Positions 47,437-56,389 of a stretch of DNA of 64,000 nucleotides are shown here, one piece after another. The position numbers and the translations under genes were made by a program. Each line of letters begins with the position of its first letter. Within the stretch, counting starts at the first letter, position 1. Origin of the DNA: Niabella sp. GTDB lineage: Bacteria; Bacteroidota; Bacteroidia; Chitinophagales; Chitinophagaceae. The stretch covers positions 186,001 through 250,000 of the forward strand of contig JAGIAT010000002.1 in NCBI GenBank assembly GCA_017744715.1, given 5' to 3'. The notes beneath the pieces are model-generated. The model was not told where the DNA came from. It made no database searches and saw only the letters and a list, made by a program, of their open reading frames with translations.

Positions 47437-49407
47437 ATGAACAAACGATTTGCAGTCATTGCCACCCGTATCAGCTTTATTACAGCAATATTGTTTTTTG
47501 TAACAGCGGGTTCTGTTTTTGCCCAGGTGGTGGGAAAAACGATTTTAAACATCGACTATGAAAACGGTACAACCAATTCCGGCATTACGGATATTGAACC
47601 AACCAGCGCACCGGGCGCAGACGCCGTATATATGACAAGCCCCGGCGCCACCGGTAATTATGCCATCGCGCATAAGGTGGTATACGGCGACAGCGCCTAC
47701 TATTCGGATGGAAACTGGAGAAGCGAAAGCGCCGCGCTCCAGTATTTACCCGCCCGTTTTTCGCCGGGAATGGAACGCCGTTATGAATTTAGCGTGTTAT
47801 TAAAAGACTGGACGCCCTGGAATACCGGCGATCCGATCAATGAAACCAATTTTTTCCAGCTCAAAGTGTCCAGCGGCCAGGAAGTACCCCTGCAGGTACG
47901 TACACAGCGGAATGTGATCCGGCTTCGTTATAACGATGCCGCCGCCGGTGTTAGTACCAAAGATATACTGAGTGATCTGCGTCCTTATGTAAACCAGTGG
48001 ATACAGTTCCGGATCGATGCAAAATGGTCATTGGATGCTACCGGCTACATAAGAACTTATATGAAATTGCCCGGCCAGGCCGATTATGTACTGGTGGATG
48101 AAAAAACAGATTATATCACTTTTCCGGGCGATGGAAGCAACATCGGGTATATTAAATGGGGGGTATACGTGGTGCCCCCGGATATTACCCGTATTGTTTA
48201 CCATGATGATATCCGCATAATAGAGCTTAACCCGCCGGCAACCGCCCGCCGGGGCCTTCTATGGGGAAACAGCATACCGGATGCCAACCCGGCCTATTTA
48301 GACGGGCCTTACACCAAGGCCGCCAATATTACGGACCCCGCGGCTTACAGTACTACCGGCAATACGATTTATATAGACCCGAATATACAATACACGCCAT
48401 CGCAAAACATCGTCTATTTTAACAGCAGTTCGCCGGCTCCCGGCGCCGGCGACAATGTGGAAGGAAGCCCGTCTTCCGACTTCTCAAGAGCCTCATTAAC
48501 CGCTTCAGGATCTGCAGGCACACCTTTAGCGCCCGGCCCGGCAGGGCGGTACCTCGTTAATGGATTCAATATCGGAACAACCGGCAACCCAACCCCAATC
48601 GATCCCACGGAATACTATGCATTTACATTAAGCCCGGTTACCGGCTATACCGTTCATTTTGATTCCCTTGTTTTTTCCTGGCGGCGTGGCACCACAACGG
48701 CGCCTAACACATTTGTACTACGTTCCAGTGCAGATGGCTTTAACGCCGATATTTCGGCGCCTGTTACCATCAACAACGCCGCAGGTGTAACCACCACCAC
48801 CCGGTACGACCTTTCGGCACTTAGGGGTATAACACAGCCCATCACCTTAAGAATGTACTGGTATGGCGCTACAGCCGGCGGAAGCGGCAACAGCGTGGGA
48901 CTGGAAGAGTTTCGCTTTTACGGCGAAACCGTACCCAATATTGCGTTGCCGGCAGCCTTTGGCCCTATCGCAGCGCTTTTAAAAGAAGAAGGATTGGTGG
49001 TCAACTGGCAAACCCTCCGTGAAGCCGGTAACAGCCATTTTGAAATACAGGCTTCAAAAGATGGACAGCATTTCACCACCATCCAAACCATCCCTTCAAA
49101 AAATGGCAACGCATCCGGGGCTCAAAGTTATGAAGCCACCATTGCCGCTACCGATATGGCTGCGCTGATAAGCCTGCCGCTGTTTTTAGGATTTTTAGGG
49201 CTGGGTACATCCAACCGGCGGCGTAACCGGCCAACCTTATTTTTGCTGCTGGTTGCCGTTGCAGCGGCTATTGCCTCCTGTAACAAGTATCACGATGCAG
49301 TGCTCACCGGCCTGCAGGAGCAATGGTTTGTAAGAATTAAACAGGTAGACGAGGGCGGCAACGCAACGTATTCAAAAGTAGTTTCCGTCATAAAAAGCAA
49401 TAAATGA
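47437..49407 (+). CDS. Heparin-lyase-I-fold surface protein with split Fn3-like C-terminal module
   Basis: 656 residues. Signal peptide about 1-30 (ATRISFITAILFFVTAGSVFAQ). Residues about 35-270 match the beta-jelly-roll lyase family that includes heparin lyase I (GNWRSESAALQYL; VNQWIQFRIDAKWSLDATGY; GYIKWGVYVVPPDITRIVYH). A second beta domain follows at about 300-500 (TVHFDSLVFSWRRGTT). From residue 504 there is the Fn3-like module (NWQTLREAGNSHFEIQASKD), broken by two hydrophobic segments around SNRRRNR and a lipobox-like AIASC (Cys615). It then resumes WFVRIKQVDEGG to the end. The same module ends the proteins at 2118, 5361 and 11266. Lyase activity is likely but unproven. It lies between GH88 and PL12. 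Confidence 0.85.
   Translation: MNKRFAVIATRISFITAILFFVTAGSVFAQVVGKTILNIDYENGTTNSGITDIEPTSAPGADAVYMTSPGATGNYAIAHKVVYGDSAYYSDGNWRSESAALQYLPARFSPGMERRYEFSVLLKDWTPWNTGDPINETNFFQLKVSSGQEVPLQVRTQRNVIRLRYNDAAAGVSTKDILSDLRPYVNQWIQFRIDAKWSLDATGYIRTYMKLPGQADYVLVDEKTDYITFPGDGSNIGYIKWGVYVVPPDITRIVYHDDIRIIELNPPATARRGLLWGNSIPDANPAYLDGPYTKAANITDPAAYSTTGNTIYIDPNIQYTPSQNIVYFNSSSPAPGAGDNVEGSPSSDFSRASLTASGSAGTPLAPGPAGRYLVNGFNIGTTGNPTPIDPTEYYAFTLSPVTGYTVHFDSLVFSWRRGTTTAPNTFVLRSSADGFNADISAPVTINNAAGVTTTTRYDLSALRGITQPITLRMYWYGATAGGSGNSVGLEEFRFYGETVPNIALPAAFGPIAALLKEEGLVVNWQTLREAGNSHFEIQASKDGQHFTTIQTIPSKNGNASGAQSYEATIAATDMAALISLPLFLGFLGLGTSNRRRNRPTLFLLLVAVAAAIASCNKYHDAVLTGLQEQWFVRIKQVDEGGNATYSKVVSVIKSNK
48943..49407 (+). 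other. Split Fn3-like module with hydrophobic hairpin and lipobox (copy D)
   Basis: Residues 504-656 of the protein above. The insertion runs from about 571 (LISLPLFLGFLGLG) through NRRRNR and LFLLLVAVAAAIASC (codon for Cys at 49279-49281) to about 628. The Fn3 strands resume at WFVRIKQVD. Same order and spacing as in the other three copies, but in a protein of otherwise different architecture, so the module moves as a unit. Confidence 0.75.
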
Positions 49408-49447
49408 GCGCACGGGGGTGCATTATCAATCACTAAAATTATTTCTA

Positions 49448-51421
49448 ATGATCATAAAGAAATTCGTAACGGTCCTGTTACTGACCGCGATCTTTTTAAC
49501 TGGCAGCGCACAACAACAGCCCATCGGAAAATCCGGGTTCGACTTACTGAACCTGGATTATCCCGGGCTGGAAAAAGTTAAAACCCAGGTACAGGCGCAA
49601 AACTATCCTGCCGCTGCCGCCGCTTTGCTCAGCTATTATAAAAAGAAAAGCAAGGACCCGGATTTCAGTGCCGCAGAAGAAGAGATCGAACTGAACCAGC
49701 CCATCGATAAAGCAACCCGCGCTGCGGCAGACAGTGCACTGCAGCACAGGTTTAAGCCCCATAAGGGTTACGGCTTTTTTGATTATGGTAAAGACATCAA
49801 CTGGCAATACTGGCCCGTAAAGGACAATGAAGTGCGCTGGCAGCTGCACCGGGTAAAATGGTGGCAATCCATGGCGCTCGTATACCGGGCCACGAAAGAT
49901 GAACGTTATGCAAAAGAATGGATGTACCAGTTTACAGACTGGGCAAAGAAAAACCCGCTGGGCTTATCGAAAGATAACGACAAATACGCCTGGCGTCCGC
50001 TGGAAATTTCGGACAGGATCTTAAACCTGGCGCCTTCTTTCAACATCTTTGTACACTCTTCCAATTTTACACCGGCATTCCTGATGGCGTTTCTCAGCAA
50101 TTACCATCAGCAGGCCGACTACCTTTCGGGTAATTATGCCGACCGCGGCAACCATCGCCTTTTTGAAGCACAGCGGGTGTTGTTTGCCGGCGTGTCTTTC
50201 CCCGAATTTAAAAAAGCCGCCGCCTGGAGAGACGGTGGGGCAACCATTCTTAATGATGAAATAAAGAAACAGGTGTACCCGGACGGAGTGCAATGGGAGT
50301 TATCGCCCAACTATCATGTAGCCATGATCAATACTTTCCTGAGCGCGCTGCGCTCTGCGCAGCAGGCCGGCATGGACGGTGTATTTCCAACCAGCTATAA
50401 AGAAACGGTTGAAAAAATGATCCTGGCCACCATCAATTTCTCCTTCCCCGATTATACCTACCCCGTATTCAGCGATGCCAAGCTGGTAGACAAAGCCTCG
50501 ATGCTGAAGTCGTATGCCGGCTGGGCCAAGGCCTTTCCGCATAATGAAGTGATTCAGTATTACGCTACTGATGGCAAAAAGGGCAAACAGCCTTCGTTTC
50601 TTTCACATGGGTTAACCACATCCGGTTTTTATACCTTCCGGAATGGCTGGACGCCCGCATCCACTGTAATGGTATTAAAGGCCAGTCCTCCCGGCGCTTT
50701 TCATGCCCAGCCGGACAACGGCACATTTGAGCTCTGGATCAGGGGCCGCAACTTTACGCCCGATGCCGGTTGCTATGTATATGCCGGCGATTCCACCATT
50801 ATGAAACTCCGGGATTGGTACCGGCAAACCCGGGTACACAGTACGCTCACATTGAACGATGAGAATATGGTGATTACCAAAGCGGCACTGCAGCAATGGA
50901 AAACAGGCAGGAACCTGGATGTCCTTACCTATACCAATCCCAGTTATGAAAGCCTGGATCACCAACGGACGGTATTATTCATCGATCAGCAATATTTCCT
51001 TATCATTGACCGGGCCATCGGAAAAGCAACCGGCACCATCGGCACCCATTTCCAGCTTAAAGAAAACAGCAACCCTGTTTTTGACCAGGAGCACCGTCGT
51101 GTATACACCCGCTTTAATGATGCCAACAACCTGCTGATCCAGAACCTGAACCCCGATCCTGTTGCATTAAAAGAAGAAGAAGGCAAGGTTTCCTATTCTT
51201 ACCGCCAGGAACTGAAACGGCCGGCTTTTGTATTTGAAAAATCAAAAACAGGAGCTGCTGCCCAAACCTTTGTAACGGTGCTGTATCCGTTCAGCAGTAA
51301 AAAAGCCCCGGTGATCACGTTAAAAGAGAATGCAGGGAACAACTATGAAACAGGAGATATCCGGCTTACATTAACGGTTGATGGGAAACAGAAGGAGATT
51401 ACCGTGCAACTTGCACAATAA
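49448..51421 (+). CDS. hepC: Heparinase III (heparan-sulfate lyase, PL12)
   Basis: 657 residues from the ATG at 49448, against 659 for heparinase III of Pedobacter heparinus; the frame is open to 49418. Signal peptide 1-22 (LLLTAIFLTGSAQQ). Similarity to that enzyme is strong throughout as I recall it: FDYGKDINWQYWPVKDNEVR, HRVKWWQSMALVYRATKDER, GNHRLFEAQRVLFAGVSFPE (catalytic Asn), SPNYHVAMINTFL (Tyr) and SPPGAFHAQPDNGTFELWIR (His). It cleaves heparan sulfate at low-sulfated regions in the periplasm. Together with heparinase I on the other strand it covers both high- and low-sulfation domains. It lies 40 bases after the lyase-fold protein, so it is co-transcribed. Confidence 0.95.
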   Translation: MIIKKFVTVLLLTAIFLTGSAQQQPIGKSGFDLLNLDYPGLEKVKTQVQAQNYPAAAAALLSYYKKKSKDPDFSAAEEEIELNQPIDKATRAAADSALQHRFKPHKGYGFFDYGKDINWQYWPVKDNEVRWQLHRVKWWQSMALVYRATKDERYAKEWMYQFTDWAKKNPLGLSKDNDKYAWRPLEISDRILNLAPSFNIFVHSSNFTPAFLMAFLSNYHQQADYLSGNYADRGNHRLFEAQRVLFAGVSFPEFKKAAAWRDGGATILNDEIKKQVYPDGVQWELSPNYHVAMINTFLSALRSAQQAGMDGVFPTSYKETVEKMILATINFSFPDYTYPVFSDAKLVDKASMLKSYAGWAKAFPHNEVIQYYATDGKKGKQPSFLSHGLTTSGFYTFRNGWTPASTVMVLKASPPGAFHAQPDNGTFELWIRGRNFTPDAGCYVYAGDSTIMKLRDWYRQTRVHSTLTLNDENMVITKAALQQWKTGRNLDVLTYTNPSYESLDHQRTVLFIDQQYFLIIDRAIGKATGTIGTHFQLKENSNPVFDQEHRRVYTRFNDANNLLIQNLNPDPVALKEEEGKVSYSYRQELKRPAFVFEKSKTGAAAQTFVTVLYPFSSKKAPVITLKENAGNNYETGDIRLTLTVDGKQKEITVQLAQ

Positions 51422-51573
51422 CTTTTTGAAGAGGAAGATTCAGTAAAATGTGATGAGTGAGATGTGCGGTTTTGTCCCTACATCTCACTTTATTTTGAGG
51501 CACCAATGCTACGGTTACAAAGGTCAACACATCTATCAAGGTCAACTTCTCACTATTCACTATGCACTTCGCC

Positions 51574-52287
51574 TTATTTCTGATTCACCACCGTTTCTAT
51601 CACCAGGTACTCGCTTTCTTCATTGCACCGGATGGTGGCGGTATCCGTATCCCACACACCCAGGGCATCGCGCCGGGGAACAGCCACACCGTTTACGGTA
51701 ACGGATCCGGAGATCACAAATACAAACAGGCATTTGTTCTCGGGGTTAAAAGAATAAGTGATGCTGTGATCTTTTTCAAAATAGCCCAGGCTTAGTTTGG
51801 CGTTCTGGTTGATCCAGCAATGTGCCTGTCCCTCTTCACCGGATACGATGGTGACCAGCTGGTTCTTTCGCGCTTCCTTTGGAAAACTGCGGTATTGATA
51901 CCGGGGGGTAATATTTTGTTGTTTCGGGTAGATCCAGATCTGCAAAAAATTCACTTGTTCTTCACCAATATTATATTCCTCATGCCGCAGCCCGCTGCCG
52001 GCGCTCATGATCTGCACGCCTCCTTCCTCAAACTCGGTATTATAGCCCAGCGTATCCTTATGATTCATGCGTCCTTTCAGTAAAATGGAAATGATCTCCA
52101 TATTCACATGCGGGTGAATACCAAATCCCTTACCCGGCGCCAGGTAATCATCGTTGAACGCCATCAACGTGCCAAAGGCGCTTTTAACCGGGTTATAATA
52201 ATTGCTGAAACTGAAAACAAAATTGCTCTTCAGCCAGCCGGCATCTTTAACGCCCCGTTCGGATGCTTTAAAATGTTGTACCTGCAT
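51574..52287 (-). CDS. Pirin-family cupin protein
   Basis: 237 residues of two cupin domains. The N-terminal metal site is in GFGIHPHVNMEIISILLKGR with His in MNHKDTLGY, and a second conserved region is AGSGLRHEEYNIGEEQVNFL. Cytoplasmic; bacterial pirins of this type can be quercetin 2,3-dioxygenases or redox-sensitive regulators. It is divergent from a ring-cleaving dioxygenase and an esterase, with 316 bases between. The three may form a quinone or phenolic stress module, as in Bacillus mhq operons; that link is inference. Confidence 0.9.
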   Translation of the reverse strand: MQVQHFKASERGVKDAGWLKSNFVFSFSNYYNPVKSAFGTLMAFNDDYLAPGKGFGIHPHVNMEIISILLKGRMNHKDTLGYNTEFEEGGVQIMSAGSGLRHEEYNIGEEQVNFLQIWIYPKQQNITPRYQYRSFPKEARKNQLVTIVSGEEGQAHCWINQNAKLSLGYFEKDHSITYSFNPENKCLFVFVISGSVTVNGVAVPRRDALGVWDTDTATIRCNEESEYLVIETVVNQK

Positions 52288-52325
52288 GTTTTTTTATTTT
52301 TAGATGATTATACGATACCGGCGGT

Positions 52326-52500
52326 AATGCCACAGAGGCACTGATCAATAACACAATCTGCGCATCAGCGGCCACCCAACTCCCCGATCTAAACAAAACA
52401 ATAGCGGTTATCTTGCCGCCCCGCATCTTTACAAAACCAGCATTATTGCCACAGAGGCACTGATCAATAATAAAATCTGCGCATCAGCGGCCACCCAACA
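52326..52500. repeat. Direct repeat, two copies, in the pirin/dioxygenase gap
   Basis: A 55-base sequence (GCCACAGAGGCACTGATCAA ... CATCAGCGGCCACCCAAC) occurs at 52326-52380 and 52445-52500 with few differences, about 119 bases apart. A related inverted form is at 53563-53648. It fills most of the divergent region; no other signal was recognized there. Confidence 0.7.
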
Positions 52501-52603
52501 GCTTACAAAGTAACAAAACCGGTAGTTATTGCCACTTAATCTACTTCAAGTGCTTCCATATACTTGCGCGGTAACTTTGTGTTTCAATAAAAAAATCACG
52601 ATT

Positions 52604-53533
52604 ATGGAAAATAAAGTTTTAGGATTACATCATATAACCGCCATTGCAGACAATGCCAAACGTAACCATGCATTTTATACCAATGTACTGGGGTTGCGGC
52701 TGGTAAAGAAAACCGTAAACTTTGACGATCCGGGCACCTACCATTTTTATTATGGAAATGAAAGCGGCACACCGGGCACCATTCTTACCTTCTTTCCCTG
52801 GGAAGGCATCGGGAAGGGTACCGCCGGCGCCGGGATGGCCACACAGATCGGCTATACGGTTCCGGAGGGAAGTTTGGATTTCTGGAAAAAACGTTTTGAT
52901 GAAAACAAGATCGGGTATCAGGAAACCGAAATATTCGGAGAAGCCCAACTGGCATTCAACGACCCCGATGGCCTGCAGCTTTCGCTGATCGTTCCCGCAG
53001 CCGCAGACAACCGCGTACCATGGACAACCGATGCCGTTTCGGCAGATGTGGCCACCAGGGGCTTTCATAACGCAACGCTTACCCTTAACCAGGCCGCTCC
53101 GACTGCAAAAGTACTGACGGACCTGCTCGGTTACCGGCAACTGGCACAGGAGGGTAACCGCTACCGTTTTGTAAATGAAAACATCGATACCGCTAATTAT
53201 ATCGATATTATTGAAGATCCAAAGGCGGGCTATGGACGCAATGCGGCCGGTACCAATCACCACATCGCCTTCCGTGTAAAGGATGATACGGTGCAGATGG
53301 AACTGCGGGAAAAAATAGCAGCGGCGGGATTGAATATCACCCAAAAGATCGACCGGGATTATTTTTATTCGCTTTATTTCCGGGAACCGGGTGGTGTATT
53401 ATTTGAAATAGCTACCGACAACCCGGGCTTTACAAGGGATGAACCATTGGAGGAATTGGGTACTGCATTAAAACTGCCCAAACAATATGAACCGGCCCGC
53501 ACAAAGATCGAAGCCGTTCTTCCCGTATTGTAA
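52604..53533 (+). CDS. VOC-family ring-cleaving dioxygenase (MhqO-like)
   Basis: 309 residues from the ATG at 52604 (MENKVLGLHHITAIADNAKR), the usual start for this family; the frame is open to 52529. Two glyoxalase/VOC domains: His in LHHITAI, then GTNHHIAFRVKDD, and Glu in GVLFEIATD bind the metal. By family it opens an aromatic ring, such as catechol or hydroquinone. Cytoplasmic. An esterase gene follows on the same strand, as in the mhqO/mhqD-type pairs of Bacillus. The natural substrate here is not known. Confidence 0.9.
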   Translation: MENKVLGLHHITAIADNAKRNHAFYTNVLGLRLVKKTVNFDDPGTYHFYYGNESGTPGTILTFFPWEGIGKGTAGAGMATQIGYTVPEGSLDFWKKRFDENKIGYQETEIFGEAQLAFNDPDGLQLSLIVPAAADNRVPWTTDAVSADVATRGFHNATLTLNQAAPTAKVLTDLLGYRQLAQEGNRYRFVNENIDTANYIDIIEDPKAGYGRNAAGTNHHIAFRVKDDTVQMELREKIAAAGLNITQKIDRDYFYSLYFREPGGVLFEIATDNPGFTRDEPLEELGTALKLPKQYEPARTKIEAVLPVL

Positions 53534-53562
53534 AATGATCCCGGCCCACTGATTAAGCAGAA

Positions 53563-53648
53563 GATTTAGTCAATCTGCGCATCTGCAGCTGGTTATTCGG
53601 TACTATGACTGATGTTATTTATTGGCCGCTGATGCGCAGATTTTTTCT
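53563..53648. repeat. Imperfect inverted repeat between dioxygenase and esterase
   Basis: AATCTGCGCATCTGCAGC near 53563 faces GCCGCTGATGCGCAGATT near 53625, separated by about 45 bases. The right arm is the reverse complement of a core in the direct repeats at 52326 and 52445. It may form a long hairpin in the transcript between the two genes. Confidence 0.5.
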
Positions 53649-53705
53649 GAACACGGATCTGGGGGAGTTTGATCTTACGCATTCATAAAACAACACAACA
53701 AACAC

Positions 53706-54332
53706 ATGCATACATTAAATATCGTAACCGGCGGAAAAGAATTGAGCAAGGCTTCCCGTGCATTGATCATGCTGCACGGGCGGGGTGCAACAGCCAATGA
53801 TATACTATCGCTTGCCGGTTACCTCAACGTAACAGACACGGCATTACTGGCCCCGCAGGCCACTAATCATACCTGGTATCCCTATTCCTTTATGGCGCCT
53901 GTACAGGAGAATGAGCCCTGGCTTTCTTCGGCCATTGACATAGTGCAACAAACCGTAAAAACCGTATCGGATGCGGACATTAGCGCGGGGAACATCTATT
54001 TCCTGGGCTTCTCGCAGGGGGCCTGTTTAACCCTCGAATACATCGCCAGGCATGCACAACGTTACGGCGGTGCCGTGGCCTTTACCGGCGGGCTGATCGG
54101 TGATGCGCTTTACACCCAAAACTACAAAGGTGATTTCCGGCAAACGCCTGTATTCATTGGCACCAGCGACCCGGATGTTCACGTACCGGTGGAGCGGGTG
54201 CATGCCACCACACAGTTATTAAAACAGATGAACGCCGATGTTACGGAAAAAGTATATCCCAACATGGGCCACACGATCAATGCAGATGAGATCAACCTGG
54301 CCAACCGGCTTGTTTTTGACCCGCAACAGTAA
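53706..54332 (+). CDS. Alpha/beta hydrolase, phospholipase/carboxylesterase family (MhqD-like)
   Basis: 208 residues, typical length. Alpha/beta fold with an oxyanion strand LIMLHGRGATANDILS. The nucleophile Ser is in FLGFSQGACLTL, the acid Asp in GTSDPDVHVP and the His in NMGHTINADE. Cytoplasmic, no signal peptide. It would hydrolyse an ester or the ring-cleavage product made by the preceding dioxygenase. It is 172 bases after that gene on the same strand, with an inverted repeat between. Confidence 0.9.
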   Translation: MHTLNIVTGGKELSKASRALIMLHGRGATANDILSLAGYLNVTDTALLAPQATNHTWYPYSFMAPVQENEPWLSSAIDIVQQTVKTVSDADISAGNIYFLGFSQGACLTLEYIARHAQRYGGAVAFTGGLIGDALYTQNYKGDFRQTPVFIGTSDPDVHVPVERVHATTQLLKQMNADVTEKVYPNMGHTINADEINLANRLVFDPQQ

Positions 54333-54544
54333 TGCATCAGCAGGCATTAAAGAATGCCGGTCATCATTGAAACCTGCTTAGAAAGAGGATTTTTATAGCA
54401 CCTTTTACAGCAACACGCTGAGTTTACCGCAGACCTGCCGGCAACGCAAAAACGAATCGTTGAACATCGGCACAGTATTGAACCTGCGCAGATCTGGGGG
54501 CCATATATCTCCCTGAACAAACAATCCCCTAATACGTTCCGCGC

Positions 54545-56356
54545 CTAAGGTGCTGTAAAATGAAAATTAAACCTTCCCAGCGGTGCTACATCTCCGTTCA
54601 CGATAAAATCGGTAATGACTCCGTCCTGTTGCATATTATCGCTCCATTTAAAACCAAGATCTGCCTTTCCGGGTATGCCCAGTAGTGATCTTGGTATTTT
54701 AAGTTCCATTTTATTACCGGCTGCTACGTATTCCAGTTCACCCGCTTTTTGCCAGTACCAGCTCCCTTCCGATCTTTCAAGGATTGCCTTCTGTTCCGGG
54801 TTCAGGCGGTTCACCACAAAATCATAGCCCTCCCACCCGGTATTCCTATCATTGTCGGCATCAATAAAAAGACGCATCCAGCCCGGGTCTGTTTTGGGTG
54901 TAAGTGCAGCGGCTGTCTCTACATAAAAGTAAAAGTTATCCTGATCCCTTGCAACCCGTGCCAGCACAATATCATTACGTCCTGTATTGTTCCGGTAATA
55001 CAGGCTGCCCCAGCCCGGACTGTTCCGGTGCTGTGTATTGCCCTTATACGTATGGAATACCGGGGTTACATTTTTCCAGTCATCAAACGTTCCGTCTATC
55101 CGGATGGAAGCGGGTGCTGAAGCGGGTTGCGGCGCCGGCAGGCCCTTGAACCGGCGGATGTTGGACACCATCTGGTAATAATAGTTATCGCCGTGCCCGC
55201 CCTTCATCGGCTCTACATCGCGGCTACCTTCCTGGTCACATTCATCCGGGAATGCATTGGTCTGCTGCTGCCAAACCTTGTAGCGGCCGGCGATCCACTC
55301 GTTCCAGCCGGTGATAAAAATAAATTCCGGGTCCAGTTCCAGTGCCCGTTCCCATTGCTCCTGGAAATTGTATCCGTAATTTACCGCGCCGGGTGTAGTA
55401 ATCTGTCCTTTTGCATGGGTATAACTCCGGCCAAAAGCGCCGGGGGCATTCATAGCGGTTAGTCCCCTTTCCTGGCTCCAGTTTTGTGCCACGCCTACCG
55501 TCACCTGTTCAAAGCCGCCCTTTTGATTTTTTACAAACCCGTGCTGCGGATATATTTCCAGCCAGCCCCAGTGATCCGGGCGTTCAGGCCCTTTATTATA
55601 CACCGGCTGCCCGGGACGGAAGGTAAAAAAACGCTTCATGGCCACGCGCAGTGCAGGATCATTTTCTTTGCCGGCAATATCATCCGCAAACTCCGGTAAA
55701 CCCATAATCAGTGGTTTTCCTTTCCACATAAACCAAAGATCCTTATAAAGCCCCGGCTGGTAAAGGTCGTGATACAGCTCCCTCAGGATCTCCTTACCTC
55801 CGTCGCTGGGCCAAAAGGGAAGCATGAAGGCGATGCGGGGCGTTGGAACACCATCCTTCCTGGCCCTGGTAAACACCTCGCAGAGCTTCATGTAAGATTC
55901 TTTCCAGGTGATGTTTCCATTGGTACAGTCAAAAATAATCACATCCACGCCTGCGTCTGCAAGCATTTCCGCATGTTTACGCAATACCCACGCATCCGTA
56001 TCCAGGTAATAGCCCAGTAAAGGCTCGCCCCAGAACCAGGGGCTGTTGCGTTTGGGCCAGATGGGATGGTCGTATTGATCGATGGCCTTCGGATCGCGTG
56101 CCAGGTATTCCGTTACGTTAAACGGGGGATTATCCTTTCCCTGCCTTGTATGCCAGGTCCAGTAAAACAATCCCACAAATTTATCTTTCCGGGGGGCGCC
56201 CGTGGTTGCATAGCCCGGCACACGCCGTCCCAGCGCATCTGTAGCCGTTTGCAGGGAATGATAGGCTGTTAATGTTTGAGCGGCACCACTTAGCGGCAGT
56301 AGTAAAAGAACGCCGGCCAGATAAAGAAAACGATGGGTTGTCAAAAAGAATTTCAT
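54545..56356 (-). CDS. GH71/GH99-like exported glycosidase with C-terminal CBM9/DOMON-like domain
   Basis: 603 residues. Signal peptide 1-26 (LLLLPLSGAAQ). Residues about 55-390 form a TIM-barrel-like region (FVGLFYWTWHTRQGKDNPPF; HAEMLADAGVDVIIFDCTNG; FIFITGWNEWIAGRYKVW), which resembles the GH99/GH71-like proteins common in Bacteroidota. Residues about 415-603 form a beta domain with IRIDGTFDDW and FYFYVETAAALTP, the pattern of CBM9 or DOMON-like modules. Possible acids are the Asp of IFDCTNG and the Glu of GWNEW. Substrate unknown. It follows the GH99-like gene by 33 bases and is the last gene of the second locus in this window. Confidence 0.75.
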   Translation of the reverse strand: MKFFLTTHRFLYLAGVLLLLPLSGAAQTLTAYHSLQTATDALGRRVPGYATTGAPRKDKFVGLFYWTWHTRQGKDNPPFNVTEYLARDPKAIDQYDHPIWPKRNSPWFWGEPLLGYYLDTDAWVLRKHAEMLADAGVDVIIFDCTNGNITWKESYMKLCEVFTRARKDGVPTPRIAFMLPFWPSDGGKEILRELYHDLYQPGLYKDLWFMWKGKPLIMGLPEFADDIAGKENDPALRVAMKRFFTFRPGQPVYNKGPERPDHWGWLEIYPQHGFVKNQKGGFEQVTVGVAQNWSQERGLTAMNAPGAFGRSYTHAKGQITTPGAVNYGYNFQEQWERALELDPEFIFITGWNEWIAGRYKVWQQQTNAFPDECDQEGSRDVEPMKGGHGDNYYYQMVSNIRRFKGLPAPQPASAPASIRIDGTFDDWKNVTPVFHTYKGNTQHRNSPGWGSLYYRNNTGRNDIVLARVARDQDNFYFYVETAAALTPKTDPGWMRLFIDADNDRNTGWEGYDFVVNRLNPEQKAILERSEGSWYWQKAGELEYVAAGNKMELKIPRSLLGIPGKADLGFKWSDNMQQDGVITDFIVNGDVAPLGRFNFHFTAP

Positions 56357-56389
56357 TGATAAAAGTTATTGTTAAACAGATTGCAGTCA

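Noticed and set aside
52326..52500. CRISPR-like array
   Set aside because: Only two copies with a long unit and no regular spacers; no cas genes in the window.
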